Positions 21,970-34,017 of a stretch of 64,000 bases of DNA are shown one piece after another (within the stretch, counting starts at the first letter, position 1; the number at the start of each line of letters is the position of its first letter). The DNA comes from Clarkia xantiana subsp. parviflora (lineage: Eukaryota; Streptophyta; Magnoliopsida; Myrtales; Onagraceae), in the NCBI GenBank assembly GCA_036873135.1, contig JAPTYO010000005.1:15664166-15728165 (forward strand), given 5' to 3'. Below the pieces are notes generated by a model. It searched no databases. It worked only from the letters and a program-made list of their open reading frames with translations, and was not told the DNA's origin. A program made the position numbers and the translations under genes.

Positions 21970-21988
21970 TTGGCGCCGTCTGTGGGAA
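21970..21988 (+). promoter_or_regulatory. G1 primer-binding site
   Basis: TTGGCGCCGTCTGTGGGAA directly follows the LTR end. The TGG is the expected complement of tRNA CCA. The exact tRNA was not determined. Confidence 0.9.
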
Positions 21989-22024
21989 GCGTAACAAAAA
22001 GCAAAGATAGCTTCTACCCGATCG

Positions 22025-25000
22025 ATGGCTGGCAAGCAGAAGAAGAAACAAGGACAATCCGGAGGTTCCTGCCACCCTGCTGGAACTCTGAATTCGGGGC
22101 TGCCGGAACGCAGTGTTAATCAGAATGATCCTCCCCCTGCTGGTTCCCAAACAGGGGGGCATCATGACGATCACGAGGATTCCATTCGAAACTTGTTGGA
22201 GGACAGGGAAGAGAACCCGAGGAGGGACTAGAATGCTCCGACAAAGGTGGACTTGGCGAAGGCTATGATGGATGCCATGCCGATATTCCTGGAAACCATG
22301 AAGGCTCTCCTGGACCGAAGGGAGGCTGCCAAGAAGAAGGAGGAAGAGTTGCCTCCACCTCCGCCAAGAGAGAATCGGGACGGGCAGGAGGCCGAACCCG
22401 AGCACCAGGACAAGGGCAAGGATCCCGCTCAGTCGGAGCAGTTCGTGATTGATGGGCCTGGACCGGTGCAGCATATGACCATCCCTCTTAATGGTCCTGT
22501 CACCCCCGACCAGGTGGTGAAGATCGTGAACATCTGTATGGGAGACCAGAAGAAGATGATGTCGGAGCTAAGGGATCGATCCACTCATCCCTTTGTCCCC
22601 CGATTGGTGAACACCACTGCCCCGCCAGGACTGGGTATCCCGACAATCAAAGAGTATGATGGCGAGGGAGATCCAGTTCGCCATGTCCAGAAGCATGTTA
22701 TGGCTTGTCTAGGCAGAGCCCCGGATGACGATATAGTGTGCGTTCTGTTCCCGGCCACACTTGGTGAGAGGGCCCTGACGTGGTTCTTCAGCCTTCCTCC
22801 AGGGTGCATCTCTACCTGGACCCAAATACATGATCATTTCATCCAGCAGTACCAGGGCCGTCGGCGTCTCCTGAAAAGCGCGAGGTCCCTGGCTGAGGTG
22901 GTACAGAGGCCCGATGAGTCGCTGGCGCATTATTATCATAGTTACACTGCCAGTGTGGCCGAAATTGATGAGGAGATGTCGGAGGGAGAGACCATCCGCA
23001 CCTTCATTCGGAACCTGACAGCACCATATGGTTCCGACCTGATGCACAGCGTGGCTGAGAAAGCCATGTGGAACATGGAGGCGCTGCAGAAGAGGGTGAA
23101 GCAGCAAATCGACGTACAGGAGTACAAGATAGCTGCCGGAGAGCTCGATCCTTCGAAATCGAACAAGGGGAAGCAGTCGTCCAAGCCATCGGACGATCGC
23201 AGGAGGAAGGATAAACCCGAGAGCATTCGGGGTCGAGGCCGCTCCGATCGGAGGGAAGACAAGCGTCCCTCGAAGTCGGACAAGAGGGAGGACCGTTACA
23301 CTCCTCTCATTTGCTCCATGGGTGCTGTGTTGGCGGTGATGGACCGACAGGGTATCGCCAGGTACCCCCCGAAGAAAGATGAAGAGTTCATGGGAACCCG
23401 CACCGATCGTTATTGTTGTTTCTATCGCGCCAGCGGTCACGACACTAACCACTGTCGGGAGTTGAAGAAGGAGATCGAGAAGCTGATCCAGAAGGGGAAG
23501 CTCAAGGAATTTGTGGCTGGGCGACGGAGCCGATCCCGTTCCCGATCGCGGTCCCGTTCCTGATCCCGCGATCGGTCCCCGAAGAAGGAGAAGCCCGAGT
23601 CTTCCAATACCCGCAAGGAGAAGCGGGGAACCATTAATGTGATCCATGGGGGATTTGCTGCAGGAGGTGATACCACGGCATCTCGAGAGGTCTATGCTTC
23701 TCGAATTCCTATTGCTGTGGTGCTGGGCAAGAGGGCCCGATCTTGGACTCCGAAAGAAGAAATGGTGATTCCCTTCTCAGCGGAGGACCTGATAGGTGTG
23801 GAGACCCCGCACGATGATGCTTTGGTCGTGACCCTGAACGTGGATGGGTACGAGATGAAGCGAATCTTGATTGATGGAGGGAGCTCCTCCGATATTTTGT
23901 TCATGGATGCGCTGGAGGCCATGGGAAAAACCAAGAAGGATCTGAAGCATGCGGACTTCTCGATGCTCGGATTTTCTGGCTCTACCTCTTACCCGGTGGG
24001 GATGATTACCTTACCGGTTGAGTTCGGTTGTGGTTGGAAGTCGAAGAAGAGGGACCTGGAGTTCGTGGTGGTCGAGTCTGCGGGGACTTACAATGCAATT
24101 ATCGGGAGGACCACCATCAACCCGATGGGGGCAATTGCCTCAACTGTCCATCAGAAGATGAAGTTTCCGACCGACCACGGAGTCGGGAAGGTCAAGGGCG
24201 ATCAGGTGGCCTCCAGGAAGTGCTATGTCAATGCCACTCGAAGGAGGAATCGGGAGGCTATGACTATTTTCCAGACTGATGCTGATCCCCGAGAGGAGTT
24301 TGGGCGCCCCGCCCCGATGGAGGATTTGAAGGAGGTCGAGATTGATGGACCTCAGAGGAAGGTGAAGATCGGGTCCGCTCTGACTGAGGAGAAGGCCCAA
24401 GAACTGATTGATTTGTTGAAGGAGTTCAAGGAGCAGTTTGCCTGGTCCCCGAGTGACATGCCAGGAATCAGCTCCGATGTGATTACTCACGAGCTGAAGA
24501 TTGACCCCGCGATCAAGCCGATTACATAGAGAAGGCACCCGATGGGTGCCGACAAGAAGATCGCGATCCAGCAAGAGGTGGGCAGGTTGCTCGATGCTGG
24601 ATTTATTAAGGAGCTCTGATTCCAGACCTGGGTCGCCAACCCAGTCCTGGTGAAGAAGAGCAATGGCAAGTGGCGGATGTGTGTTGATTTCCACGACATG
24701 AACAAAGCATGCCCGAAGGATTGCTATCCGCTCCCGAGGATCGACCAGCTGGTGGATGCCACATCGGGACATGAGTTGCTGAGCTTTATGGATGCCTAGT
24801 CCGGCTACAATCAGATCAAGCTGTCCAAGGAGGATGCCCCTCACACCGCTTTTTATGATGATAGCGACATCTATCACTACGATGTCATGCCCTTCGAACT
24901 GATCAATGTCGGTGCAACTTATCAGAGGATGGTGAACAAGCTGTTTGGGGATATGCTGGGGAAAACGATGGAGGCCTATGTGGACGATATGCTGGTGAAG

Positions 25001-27553
25001 TCCCGACAGGCCGAGGATCATGTTCACAACTTGGCCACGGCGTTTGAGCGGATGAGGCTTCATCAAGTTCGGTTGAACCCGACCAAGTGTTCCTTCGGAG
25101 TGCACTCAGGGAAGTTTCTGGACTTCATGGTGAGCCAGAGGGGAATCGAGGTGAACCCTGAGAAGCTGAAGGCGATCGAGGAGATGAAGTCCCCGAAGAA
25201 CCATCAGGAGGTGCAGGTGTTGAATGGTCGATTGGCCGCGATGAATCGCTTCCTGTCCAAGGCAAGCGACCGATCCAGGCCGTTCTTTTAAGTGCTGAGG
25301 GCCAACAAGAAGTTTGAGTGGACTGCCAAGTGCAAAGACGCGTTCCAGGCACTCAAGCAGCACCTCTGCACCCTCCCGCCGTTGGCGAAGCCCGTTCCAG
25401 GCGAGCCACTCTATCTGTATTTGGCTGTTTCTGAATTTGCTGTTAGCTCTGTCTTAGTGAAAGTCGTAGAGGGTAACCAAGTCCCCGTCTATTATGTAAG
25501 CAAGGCACTCGCCAAGTCTGAAATAATTATCCCGCCGTTAAGAAGTATCTTTATGCGTTGATTGTTACTGCTCGGAAGCTGAGACCTTACTTCCATGCGC
25601 ATGAGATTACTGTTTTGACGAATCAGCCCTTGAAACATTTTTTAAACCGACCTGATGCGTCGGGGAGATTAGTGAAGTGGGCAGTCGAGCTTAGTGAGTT
25701 CCGCATTCACTTTGCTCCGAGAACGGCTATTAAGGGCCAGGCGTTGGCGGATTTCATAGCAGAGTCTACAGCCCCGATCTAGAAGAAGCGGGCCTTGTAG
25801 AGGGGGCAACCATGGAAGTCCCGATGGCAGAGCAGTCAGAACAGCCCGATGACGAAGACACTTGGGAGATGTATACCGATGGCTCCTCAAATTCAGAAGG
25901 ATCGGGAGCAGGGTTCGTACTGATACCGCCAGGAGGAGGCGAGTCCTTCGATATGCCTTGGCCTTGACGTTTAGGGTCACCAACAATGAAGCTGAATATG
26001 AGGCTCTCATCACCGGTCTCAAGATTGCCAAAGGAACGGGTGTTGGTCACTTAAAGGTGAAGTGTGATGCTAGCCTGATCGTGAACCAAGTCCAGGGGCG
26101 ATACGAAGCAAAGAGCCCGATGATGAAAAAGTACCTTCGTGAGGTGCAAACATTGAAGGAGAGTTTCAAGAGCTCCGATATTGAGGCGATCCCGAAGGAG
26201 GATAACGTGGAAGCAGATGCCTTGAGCAAGTTCGCCTTGGGGGCACCCCTCGATGAAAGTCGGAAGGTGCACTTCCTGGAGAAGGTGATCCTGTCAGTCA
26301 CCGATCAATCGGAGGTATGTGCCATCGAGACCGGATCGGAGGAGCCCACTTGGATGACCCCGATAGCTGCGTATCTGACAACGGGGGCAGTCCCCGATGG
26401 TGAAGTAGCAGCCGGAAAATTACGTCGAATCGCGGTCAATTATGTGATGATGGATGACCAGCTGTATAAAAATGGGTATTTAACTCCTTACTTGAAATGT
26501 GTGGCTGAGCCCGATACAAATCGGATCCTTAGTGAGGTACACGAAGGATACTCGGCTTGTCATGAAGGTGCCCGATCCATCGTGAGGAAAGTGCTGAACC
26601 TGGGCTATTACTGGCCCTCGATGAACAAGGAGGCAACGATGCTAGTCCAATCCTGCGAAGCTTGTCAGAGGTATGCCCCGAATATCGTGGCTCCAGCTGC
26701 CGATCTGACGTCCATCAAGAGTGCTTGGCCCTTCACGCAATGGGGAATCGATTTGGTGGGACCCCTTTCAGTTGCAAAAGGTCAGTGCCGATATTTGATT
26801 GTGGCTATTGATTATTTCTCGAAGTGGATAGAAGCTAAGGCATTGGCCAAGACAGCGGGGAATCATATCCTCAAATTCCTTCAGACCCATATTATACCCC
26901 GATACGGGATCCCTAAGGTGTTGACCAGTGATAACGGCCCTCCGTTTAACGGGGTCCAGTGGAAGGAGTATCTGGAGGAACTGAAAATTGAGCATCGGAC
27001 AGCCTCTGTCCATCATACTCAAACCAATGGACAGGTGGAGTCAGCCAACAAGATCGTGATGGATGGCTTGAAGAAGAGGGTCCATACCTTGAAGGGAAAA
27101 TGGCTGGACGAGCTGGAAAATGTGCTTTGGGCCGTCAGAACAACACCCAAACGATCGACTAGGGAGACTCCGTTTGGCCTTGTTTATGGCACGGAAGCAG
27201 TTGCTCCCGTTGAAATAGCTGTGGCATCCCATCAGATGAGGTATTACGAACCTTTGTCGAATGATGAAATGAGGCGTCTGGACTTGGACTTGGTCGAAGA
27301 GAAGAGGCGGAATGCCGAGGAGGCCCAGGCTCGGATGCGCCTGGCAACAGCCCGATATTACAATCGACGAGTCAAGTCTCGACAGTTCTTTGTCCGGGAA
27401 CTGGTCTGGCGTCGGAACGAATTTACCCTTTTGGATCGAATCAACAAGATGTCGCCAAAATGGGAAGGACCTTACAAGGTCGTGGGGATGCCAGCTCGAA
27501 ATGCGTATAAGTTGGAAGACCTCGATGGCATGTCTGATATTAGTCGCCTTTAG
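22025..27553 (+). pseudogene. G1 gag-pol polyprotein, multiple stops and frameshifts
   Basis: The start is MAGKQKKKQGQSGG at 22025. Gag capsid contains TLGERALTWFFSLPPGC; the knuckle YCCFYRASGHDTNHC has one His replaced by Tyr; an Arg-Ser tract follows. Protease: LIDGGSSSDILFMDA. RT: NGKWRMCVDFHDMNKACPKD, then YHYDVMPF and YVDDMLVKS. RNase H with tether follows, then a second RNase H (YTDGSS, NNEAEYEALITG), then integrase with the HHCC region (HEGARSIVRK, CEACQRYAP) and the D-D-E core (WGIDLVGP, TSDNGPPFNG, NGQVESANK). Stops lie at 22229 (TAG), 23561 (TGA), 24527, 24617, 24797 and 25289. One-base deletions lie near 25523, 25775 and 25945. The integrase C-terminus is altered and loses the GEHLKK ending seen in G2 and G3. 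Confidence 0.95.
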
Positions 27554-27599
27554 TGGTGCAAGTTGTTTATCGTTTTGATTTGATATAAACAGGTTTTGA

Positions 27600-27935
27600 G
27601 CCATCAATGAATAAAGAGGTTGCTTCCGATTAAATCGCCTTAAGTGGTGTGGATAAATCGCCTTAAGTGGTGTGGATAAATCGCCTTAAGTGGTGTGGAT
27701 AAATCGCCTTAAGTGGTGTGGTTAAATCACCTTAAGTGATGTGGTTAAATTGCCTTAAGTGGCATGGCTAAATCGCCTTAAGTGGTGTGGTTAAATCGCC
27801 TTAAGTGGCGTAGTTAAATCACCTTAAGTGGTGTGGTTAAAACGTCTTAAGTGACGTGTTGAATCATTTTAAGTGGTATGATCAAATCGCCTTAAGTGGC
27901 GTGGTTAATTCGCCTTAAGTGGTGAAACGATAACC
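27600..27935. repeat. G1 minisatellite, about 23-bp unit
   Basis: About 14 copies of a unit built on AAATCGCCTTAAGTGGTGTG. It lies between the pol stop and the 3' end of the convergent antisense gene. The core CCTTAAGTGGTG is shared with the arrays of G2 and G3. Confidence 0.9.
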
Positions 27936-28017
27936 GAAACCAAAATGGATTGATATTATAAAGGCCTCAAAGGTTCACGACAAAAGAAGGAAATTACAAG
28001 GATTCGAAAATAAAGCA

Positions 28018-30947
28018 TTAAGCTTGGTCCTTGGCAGCATCGAGGGGAGCAGAGTCCACGAGGTCCGTGGCAGAAGGCTCCGCGATCGGAGGATCGGATC
28101 CTGGAAGATTGGTCGCGGGAGGATCGGACCCCAGGAGGTCAGCCAGTGAAGGGTCGATTGTCGGGGGATCAGTTGTCGGGAGGTCTGTACTTGGAGGCTC
28201 CACCGTGCCTTCAGCACCCGCAGTCCCCTCGGGGGTGTTGGCCCCGTCGCTCTCCTCTGAAAGGCTGAAATACCTCTCCGCGAAGGGGGCGAGAGTCTGA
28301 GACTTGGTGAAGTCAATGGCACTGCCATACTCCAGATGGACCTCCTCGACAGCATTGAGCAAGGTGGTCTCCATCTCCGCGTTACAGAACCTCACCATGT
28401 CCACTCTGAAATTCTCGGAGCCCCGATAATCTTCCCGACCCTTGGCCTCAGCCTCAGCCAGCTTGATGGGGAACTCAGTGATCTCCCGCTCCATCTGTTT
28501 GGACCGATTGGTGAGAAGGACCTTCTCAGCCTCCAGTCCCGCCTTGAAGTCCTCAAGGGCCTTATTCTCGAGGACGAGCCTGTCCCGATCCTCCGCACGC
28601 CCCTGCTGCTCTTCCATGAGCTTTTGCCGCTCCTGCTTCAGCAGCCGCTCGAAGTCGTGGACCTGCCTTAGGAGGTCCCGAGTCTTCTGGTTAAGGAGGG
28701 CCTGCTCCTTAACCAGCTTGCCCCTCGACGATTCGAAGGCAGCCAAATCCTCCTCGAGCTTGGCCAAGACCTCGGGGGCCGCCCTTGCTCGCTCCTGCTC
28801 CAGGGCCTCCTCCAGGGCCAGGATGTACCCGAAACAGCACTGTTGGTCCGCCATTTCCTGTGAAAAAGAAAGGAAGAGGTTAGTACATGAGAATATTTTA
28901 CCTTATATACTAAGTGTAAAAACAGGAAGCCTTACCTCCACGCGGCGAACGGCCATTTCGCGAATGTCCGTGTGGATGTCTACCCGAGCTAAGGAGAGTG
29001 GAAGCTTTAAAGATGGTGGAACGGAACCTGCCAGCAGGTGCAGACCCAGTTCCGGTGGTGCATCACCCCGACGGAGTGGGACCCCTTGCAATGACTCGAT
29101 CGGGGTCCAGGGAGCCGCCGCCTGGTCGGGGGTGTAAAGCTGATAGAAACTCCCGTCTAAGGGGAGAGGGAGAAGGAAGACCTGAGTGTCGGAGGTGCGT
29201 GCCTCCGAGCCGCCGTGGGACTCGGTCGTCCCTTCAGGAGTCAGGCTCAAAATTGGCGAATACTGTTGTGCTGGGGAAGATGGAAGCAGCCCCTCGGGAG
29301 TTGGCTCTAATGGGGTCTGCCTCACCCCCCGACGACGAATCAGGGCTTGACCATCGCTCGTCTCCTCAGAAGAGTGAGAAATGTCTAGGTCAACCACCCG
29401 ACGGAACTGACCGTCTGTCGGGACATCTTCAGCCCCCGATCCTCTCGGGGCAGGATGTGGAAGGAGGGGCTCCCCGACCCGAGCGTCGAAGGGTGGCGCC
29501 CCCGCTGAAGCTCTAGCTCCCGATTGACCTGCAGCTGGAGGACGAGAAGCTTCAGAAAGATAATCAGGAGTTGATCGGGATCCTTACACCAAATGACGCG
29601 ACGGGAGAGATACTGATCTTTCCCGTAGTAATTGTAATAACCCGCTTTGAGGATGCGGGGAGTTTCTCCTTGCAGGATGCGGTTGATCCCTTCAATTCTG
29701 GCTTTCTTATCGGAGGGGATTAACTCCTCGGGAATACGCTTTTTGTATAATCGGATGGCTAATCGGAGCTGCTTACCTTCTTCGGGAGTCTGGGTGTTGA
29801 AGATCCTCTCCATCTTCTCCACCCGGGCCCGCTTGGCCTCCTCCGCAGATGGAGGTGCCGATGTGGAGGCGGCCCTCTTCGAGGACTTCATCTTCCTTGC
29901 GGGGCGTTGGACGACATCGGTCTCCGCCTGCTTAAGCATGATATTGGTCAGCATTGATACCTTCTTAGCTGCAAATACGAAAACAAAGGTGCAATTAGGA
30001 TATTACCCAAGGAACGACATTGGAGGGGCCGTCGTAAAGTTGACCCCTGGAGGCAACATCGAGGAGACGGATCCCGGCCAGAACCAGATCCCGCTCCACG
30101 ATGGAGTTGGCATCGAGGGGAGCAAAGGAATCCCCCAGTGATAGAGTTGGATGCAGTGGAGAATCTGAAAATCCTCCGTGGAGTAAGAGTGATAAGCGGG
30201 AGGAGGGTCTGCTTCAACCTCCCATCGGGGCCATGGGATGGAGATGTTCCGGATGAAGAAGTAATTCTTCTTCCAGCCGCTGTTGTCAGGCCCCGAGTCT
30301 TTGATGAGCCCCCGACCTTTGGCGACCTTCCAGGTGTCACCGTTCCAGCTGTATCGGGAGAGCTGCGTCTTGCTCCATTTGGGCATCCGGGGATAGAAGG
30401 CACAGACCCCGACATCATTGCACTTCATTCCATAGAAGGTCCGGAAAAGTCGGAGGCTATAGGTCCACTGTTGGCGGAGGCAGAGAACATGAAAGGCATT
30501 CCACACATGGATGGTGTGGGGGGAAAAAGTAGTCGGATGTGTTTTGTAATACTCACACATCTCGACTAGATCCCCGCAGAAAGAGAATCGGATCCCTGCT
30601 GATACTTGCCCGGTGGAGACAAATACCTCCCCTTCCCGGGGACGAGTGACCACAGGGTCGCCCGGGATGTGAGGGCGAGGATAGGGGTAGCGAGGCTCCC
30701 AGGTGGAAGTAATACATCCCTCCCGGAGAGCTTCATCATAGGCGTTTTACGAAATCTCATTACAACCATAATCAAACTTAAAGGGTTTTCTCCCCCCAGA
30801 ACTGGATTCACCGTCTGGAAAATGACCATGGAAAGAAAAGGAACAGTTGGTTTTTGGAAAAGTCTGGGTAAGACTGATTGAAATAAAAGAAAAACTATGC
30901 TAACAGTTTTTTTTTTTGGAATCGGAGGAGGAAATCTTACCAGACAT
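28018..30947 (-). pseudogene. G1 antisense gene, four exons, frame-damaged
   Basis: Exon 1 is only ATGTCTG (30947-30941). The intron 30940-30815 has GTAAG...CAG. Exon 2 runs 30814-30007. The following intron is about 79 nt if the in-phase CAG is used. Exon 3 ends at 28936, intron 28935-28858 is 78 nt, and exon 4 runs 28857-28018. Exon 2 carries the conserved domain (SAGIRFSFCGDLVEM, WNAFHVLCLRQQWTYSLRLF); exon 3 has ILKAGYYNYYGKDQY and YTPDQAAAPWTPIESLQG; exon 4 is a long coiled coil ending DQA. Damage: an in-frame TAA near 30739, a one-base loss near 30140 and a frame change near 29560. The family resembles 'putative gypsy type transposon' proteins; its role is unknown. Confidence 0.8.
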
Positions 30948-31095
30948 GCTGAATTGGAGAAGAAAGGATGATCCTGATGGTCGGAGATCCTGGTTGCCGG
31001 AGCGATGATCAGAAATCAGGAAGGAAAGCTTGAGCTTTTGAAATTGCAGAGGATGAAGCGGTGAAGGAGAAATGAATAGTGCCAGGATTTGGAGG

Positions 31096-31102
31096 TTTTA
31101 TA
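31096..31102 (-). promoter_or_regulatory. TATA box of the G1 antisense gene
   Basis: TATAAAA on the minus strand, about 150 bp upstream of the antisense ATG. The same element at the same distance occurs in G2 (55859) and G3 (42034). The rest of 31103-31434 is non-coding. Confidence 0.65.
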
Positions 31103-31434
31103 GGAGAGAAGATAGCCGAAGAGACGTTGCAATCCGGACCGTTGAAGATGAAACGCTTCAACCTGAGTCGTTGAGACGCTAGCAACAAAACGGCTAAAAA
31201 GTACTTTTTTAGAAAAAGCAGACACGGGTACCCAAGCTGTCGCTTTATCACCCATTGCATTTAATAGTTGAGTAACCGAGAAATCTTTTCGGATTTGGTG
31301 GTTATCCTCGAAATATCGGGAAATCTTGGATGAGGAGATCCGCTTCAGAAGATCTTTTGTAAAGTTAAAAGCCTCTGATGCCAATATCAGGAGGTCCGGA
31401 GTTGGAAGACACGACGAACTGTAAGTCCCTCATG

Positions 31435-31447
31435 TCTTGGGGGCAAA
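31435..31447 (+). promoter_or_regulatory. G1 polypurine tract
   Basis: TCTTGGGGGCAAA directly before the 3' LTR. About 45 bp before it (TTGGAAGACACGACGAACTG onward) is identical in G2. Confidence 0.85.
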
Positions 31448-32114
31448 TGATGGGTTTCGATATAGCCATTAGGCCCATTAACGACGAGTAAACGGTGAAG
31501 TAGGCCCACTGGGCTCCAAAAGAGGCCTAGAGGGCAAATATGAGGGGTCCCGACAAGGTCGGTCCCAAAATATGAGCTGGATGCTCGCGATGAAATGCCT
31601 TTGAGTAGGCTCCGATGAAATGCCTTTGAGTAGGCCCCGACGAAATGCCTTTAAGTAGGCCCCGATGTTGAATCCCTGAGAATGTTGGCCCTGTCCCGAT
31701 GACGAGGGGCCCCGAGCGGTGACCAAAGGAGATAACTCTAGAGTCCCCGACATCCGTCGGGACTTGCCACCAGAGGACGAGGCCGAGAAACACGCCCACT
31801 ATCAGCGTAGTGAGGAAGTGGCCTGAAAAGACGGAACGTGGGCAAGTGGCCGAGATAAATGGAGCGTGGGCTAACTGCCCCTGGCAGTTATCTCAACAGG
31901 TAACTCGGGTAACTCCTCCCCTATATAAAGGAAGGAGTTACCTCAGGATTGACACATTAACATACTGATACTTGCCTACATCGAGATACTCATTTAAGCA
32001 TCGGAGAGGGATTCTGGGTCACCGCCCGGTCTATCCCTTTTTGCAGGATTACTTGGAGCAATGGAGTTCGGATTTCCGTCAAGAACGTGCCGAAGTTCCA
32101 ACCGTGATCCAACA
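31448..32114 (+). repeat. G1 3' LTR, 667 bp
   Basis: Matches 21305-21969 with scattered substitutions and a few single-base indels. The TATA box lies at 31922-31929. Confidence 0.95.
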
Positions 32115-32119
32115 GTTAC

Positions 32120-33003
32120 CTAAAAGATTGAGAAAATATATTGTCAGTATATTTGTTACCCTATTTAAGATATTGACAATAAATAAAATATATATTTATA
32201 TATGTGTGCCAAATTTTTTCATATATATTGTTGATTGATTTAGTCTTAAAGATAGAATCTTGGCGATAAATATATATAAGTTTAATAGGTGCCGAAATTA
32301 TATATATAATATATATATATTTAATATTGGAAATTATTTTATATAGTTAATGTTACTTGGTGGCTAAGTTAAATATTTTTTAATGGATTTCAAAACCCTA
32401 CTTGGGTCACAAGTAAACATTTCGGGCCAATTTTATTTTTTTTTAATTATTGGGCCAGTCCAATATGTCAAACCGGGACGAATTAAAACCGAACCGTGTT
32501 TTCTCAATCGGTTCGACCTAATAGGGTCGGGCCAGGGTAACTAAGTAGATCTAACCGAACCGGTTTTGTGTGTTCAACTGAACCGAACTATTTTATTGGA
32601 CCGGTTCAGACCGAACCATATTTTAAAATTAAAACGGATCGAACCGAACCAGATTTCACATCGGACCGTACCCGAACCGGAATTTCTGGACCGAACCGAA
32701 CCAAACCGGACCGAAATTGACTGAACCAGACTGGATTTTCAAAACCGAATTCAAGTCAATTAAAATAGAGAGGTCAAGTTTTAAAATCCAAATTTTTTGA
32801 ACCTTAAAATGTCATACACAGTGCTCAAGGGTTGATAACCTTTATGCCTTGTTTCGATTATGGGGTTGAATCTCGGAGATACATGTTTTTGGGACTGGAT
32901 TAATTAGTGGGCTGAATTGCAATTGTTTATTATTCAATATATATATTTATGCATGACTAGAAATGTTGTCTTAACTGAGTCAAGCTAGCTGGATATTGCA
33001 TGT
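32120..33003 (+). other. Copia-B leader, middle block
   Basis: AT-rich sequence with a degenerate AACCGAACC cluster at about 32480-32720. It is collinear with Copia-A 6600-7590. No gene. Confidence 0.6.
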
Positions 33004-33006
33004 TGG

Positions 33007-33250
33007 CACTACAACAAATAAAGGTATTAATGACAAAAAGAATGTCACAAAGACTGTAAAAATTCGTCATAAATATAAAAAATGACAAATTTTTTGATCG
33101 TCACTAAGCGTCACGTTAGTGACGAATTGTTTTATTTCATCACTAATACTTCAGTGACGAACCGTGTGTTCCTCACTAATACTCCAGTGACAAATGTTTT
33201 ATTCATCACTAACAAAATATTAATTGTGACGAATAATTCATCACACTTTA
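33007..33250. repeat. CACTA left terminus and subterminal repeats
   Basis: TIR CACTACAACAAAT followed by repeated words CGTCACTAA, AGTGACGAA, CATCACTAA and GTGACGAAT, likely transposase-binding sites. Confidence 0.8.
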
Positions 33251-34012
33251 ATTATTTTCAATATTTGATTTCTTTTTCTCATTTGGAATTTTTTTTATAT
33301 TTTATTCATCGAATTTTTATAATTTTCTTGCTACAAATTAATTTTAATTAAAAATGATGGTTAATATAAAAATATATATATTTATCAAATAAACCTAATA
33401 AAAAATATATATAAAAATATATCATATATTAACTTAAATGCATTTACATTCGTATACGCAGGAATAATATACATCTCACATTCAACAGAAATCTAACTCA
33501 TAACAATCCAACTTGCTTAACTATAGAATCATTTAGTTACCAACTCAAATCCTATTAAAATATTAAAAAAGTCCTAGAACTCAAACCCTTAAAGAGTGTC
33601 TCAGTATATCTGTATTTTGTACAAGAGAAACAAAAAAAAATCATCCCGTTCAGTCGTTATCTTTAAAATCTCCCCCACACTACATGAATTGAGCTTTTGA
33701 TTTCTCTCTGTAGAAAATCATCGGCGTTTATCGACATTTCTCGAACCCATTAGATCTGTTAAATCTCTGAAGTTTTGTGTCGAATCTTGCACTGATCTGT
33801 AAACTTTAATGTCAAGGTAGTGAAAATGAACATAATGCATAGATTTGTGGTATGTGTAGTATAGGAGGAACCTAATTAAATATGCCTCGATGGAGTCCGG
33901 AGATTTCGCCGCTCTTGAAGTATCTTCCGATGTTTAACGGATTGAAGGTGCCCAAAAACCTAATTGAAGACGGCTATTCAGTGGCCTTTGCAACTGTCCT
34001 GTCCTGCAGATG
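33251..34012 (+). other. CACTA interior, left part
   Basis: AT-rich to 33580, then moderately GC sequence with a short frame from 33882 (MPRWSPEISPLLKYLPMFNG) that runs into G2's LTR at 34018. It could be a captured host-gene fragment. I do not recognise it. Confidence 0.4.
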
Positions 34013-34017
34013 TAAAC

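Larger units (their letters stand above)
21305..32114 (+). mobile_element. G1: complete but inactive Tat-like Ty3/gypsy retrotransposon
   Basis: The LTRs (21305-21969 and 31448-32114) are flanked by the TSD GTTAC (21300-21304 and 32115-32119). The order is PBS, gag-PR-RT-RNase H-second RNase H-integrase (22025-27553), minisatellite (27600-27935), antisense gene (30947-28018, minus), PPT (31435-31447). A second RNase H and an antisense ORF between integrase and 3' LTR are known hallmarks of the plant Tat lineage. By eye the two LTRs differ at roughly 15-20 sites, the most diverged pair here. Confidence 0.95.

Noticed and set aside
22709..25105. Long minus-strand frames (312 and 321 residues) opposite G1 gag-pol
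   Set aside because: They mirror the coding strand of a recognised polyprotein and show no domain; such shadows are common in GC-rich coding sequence.
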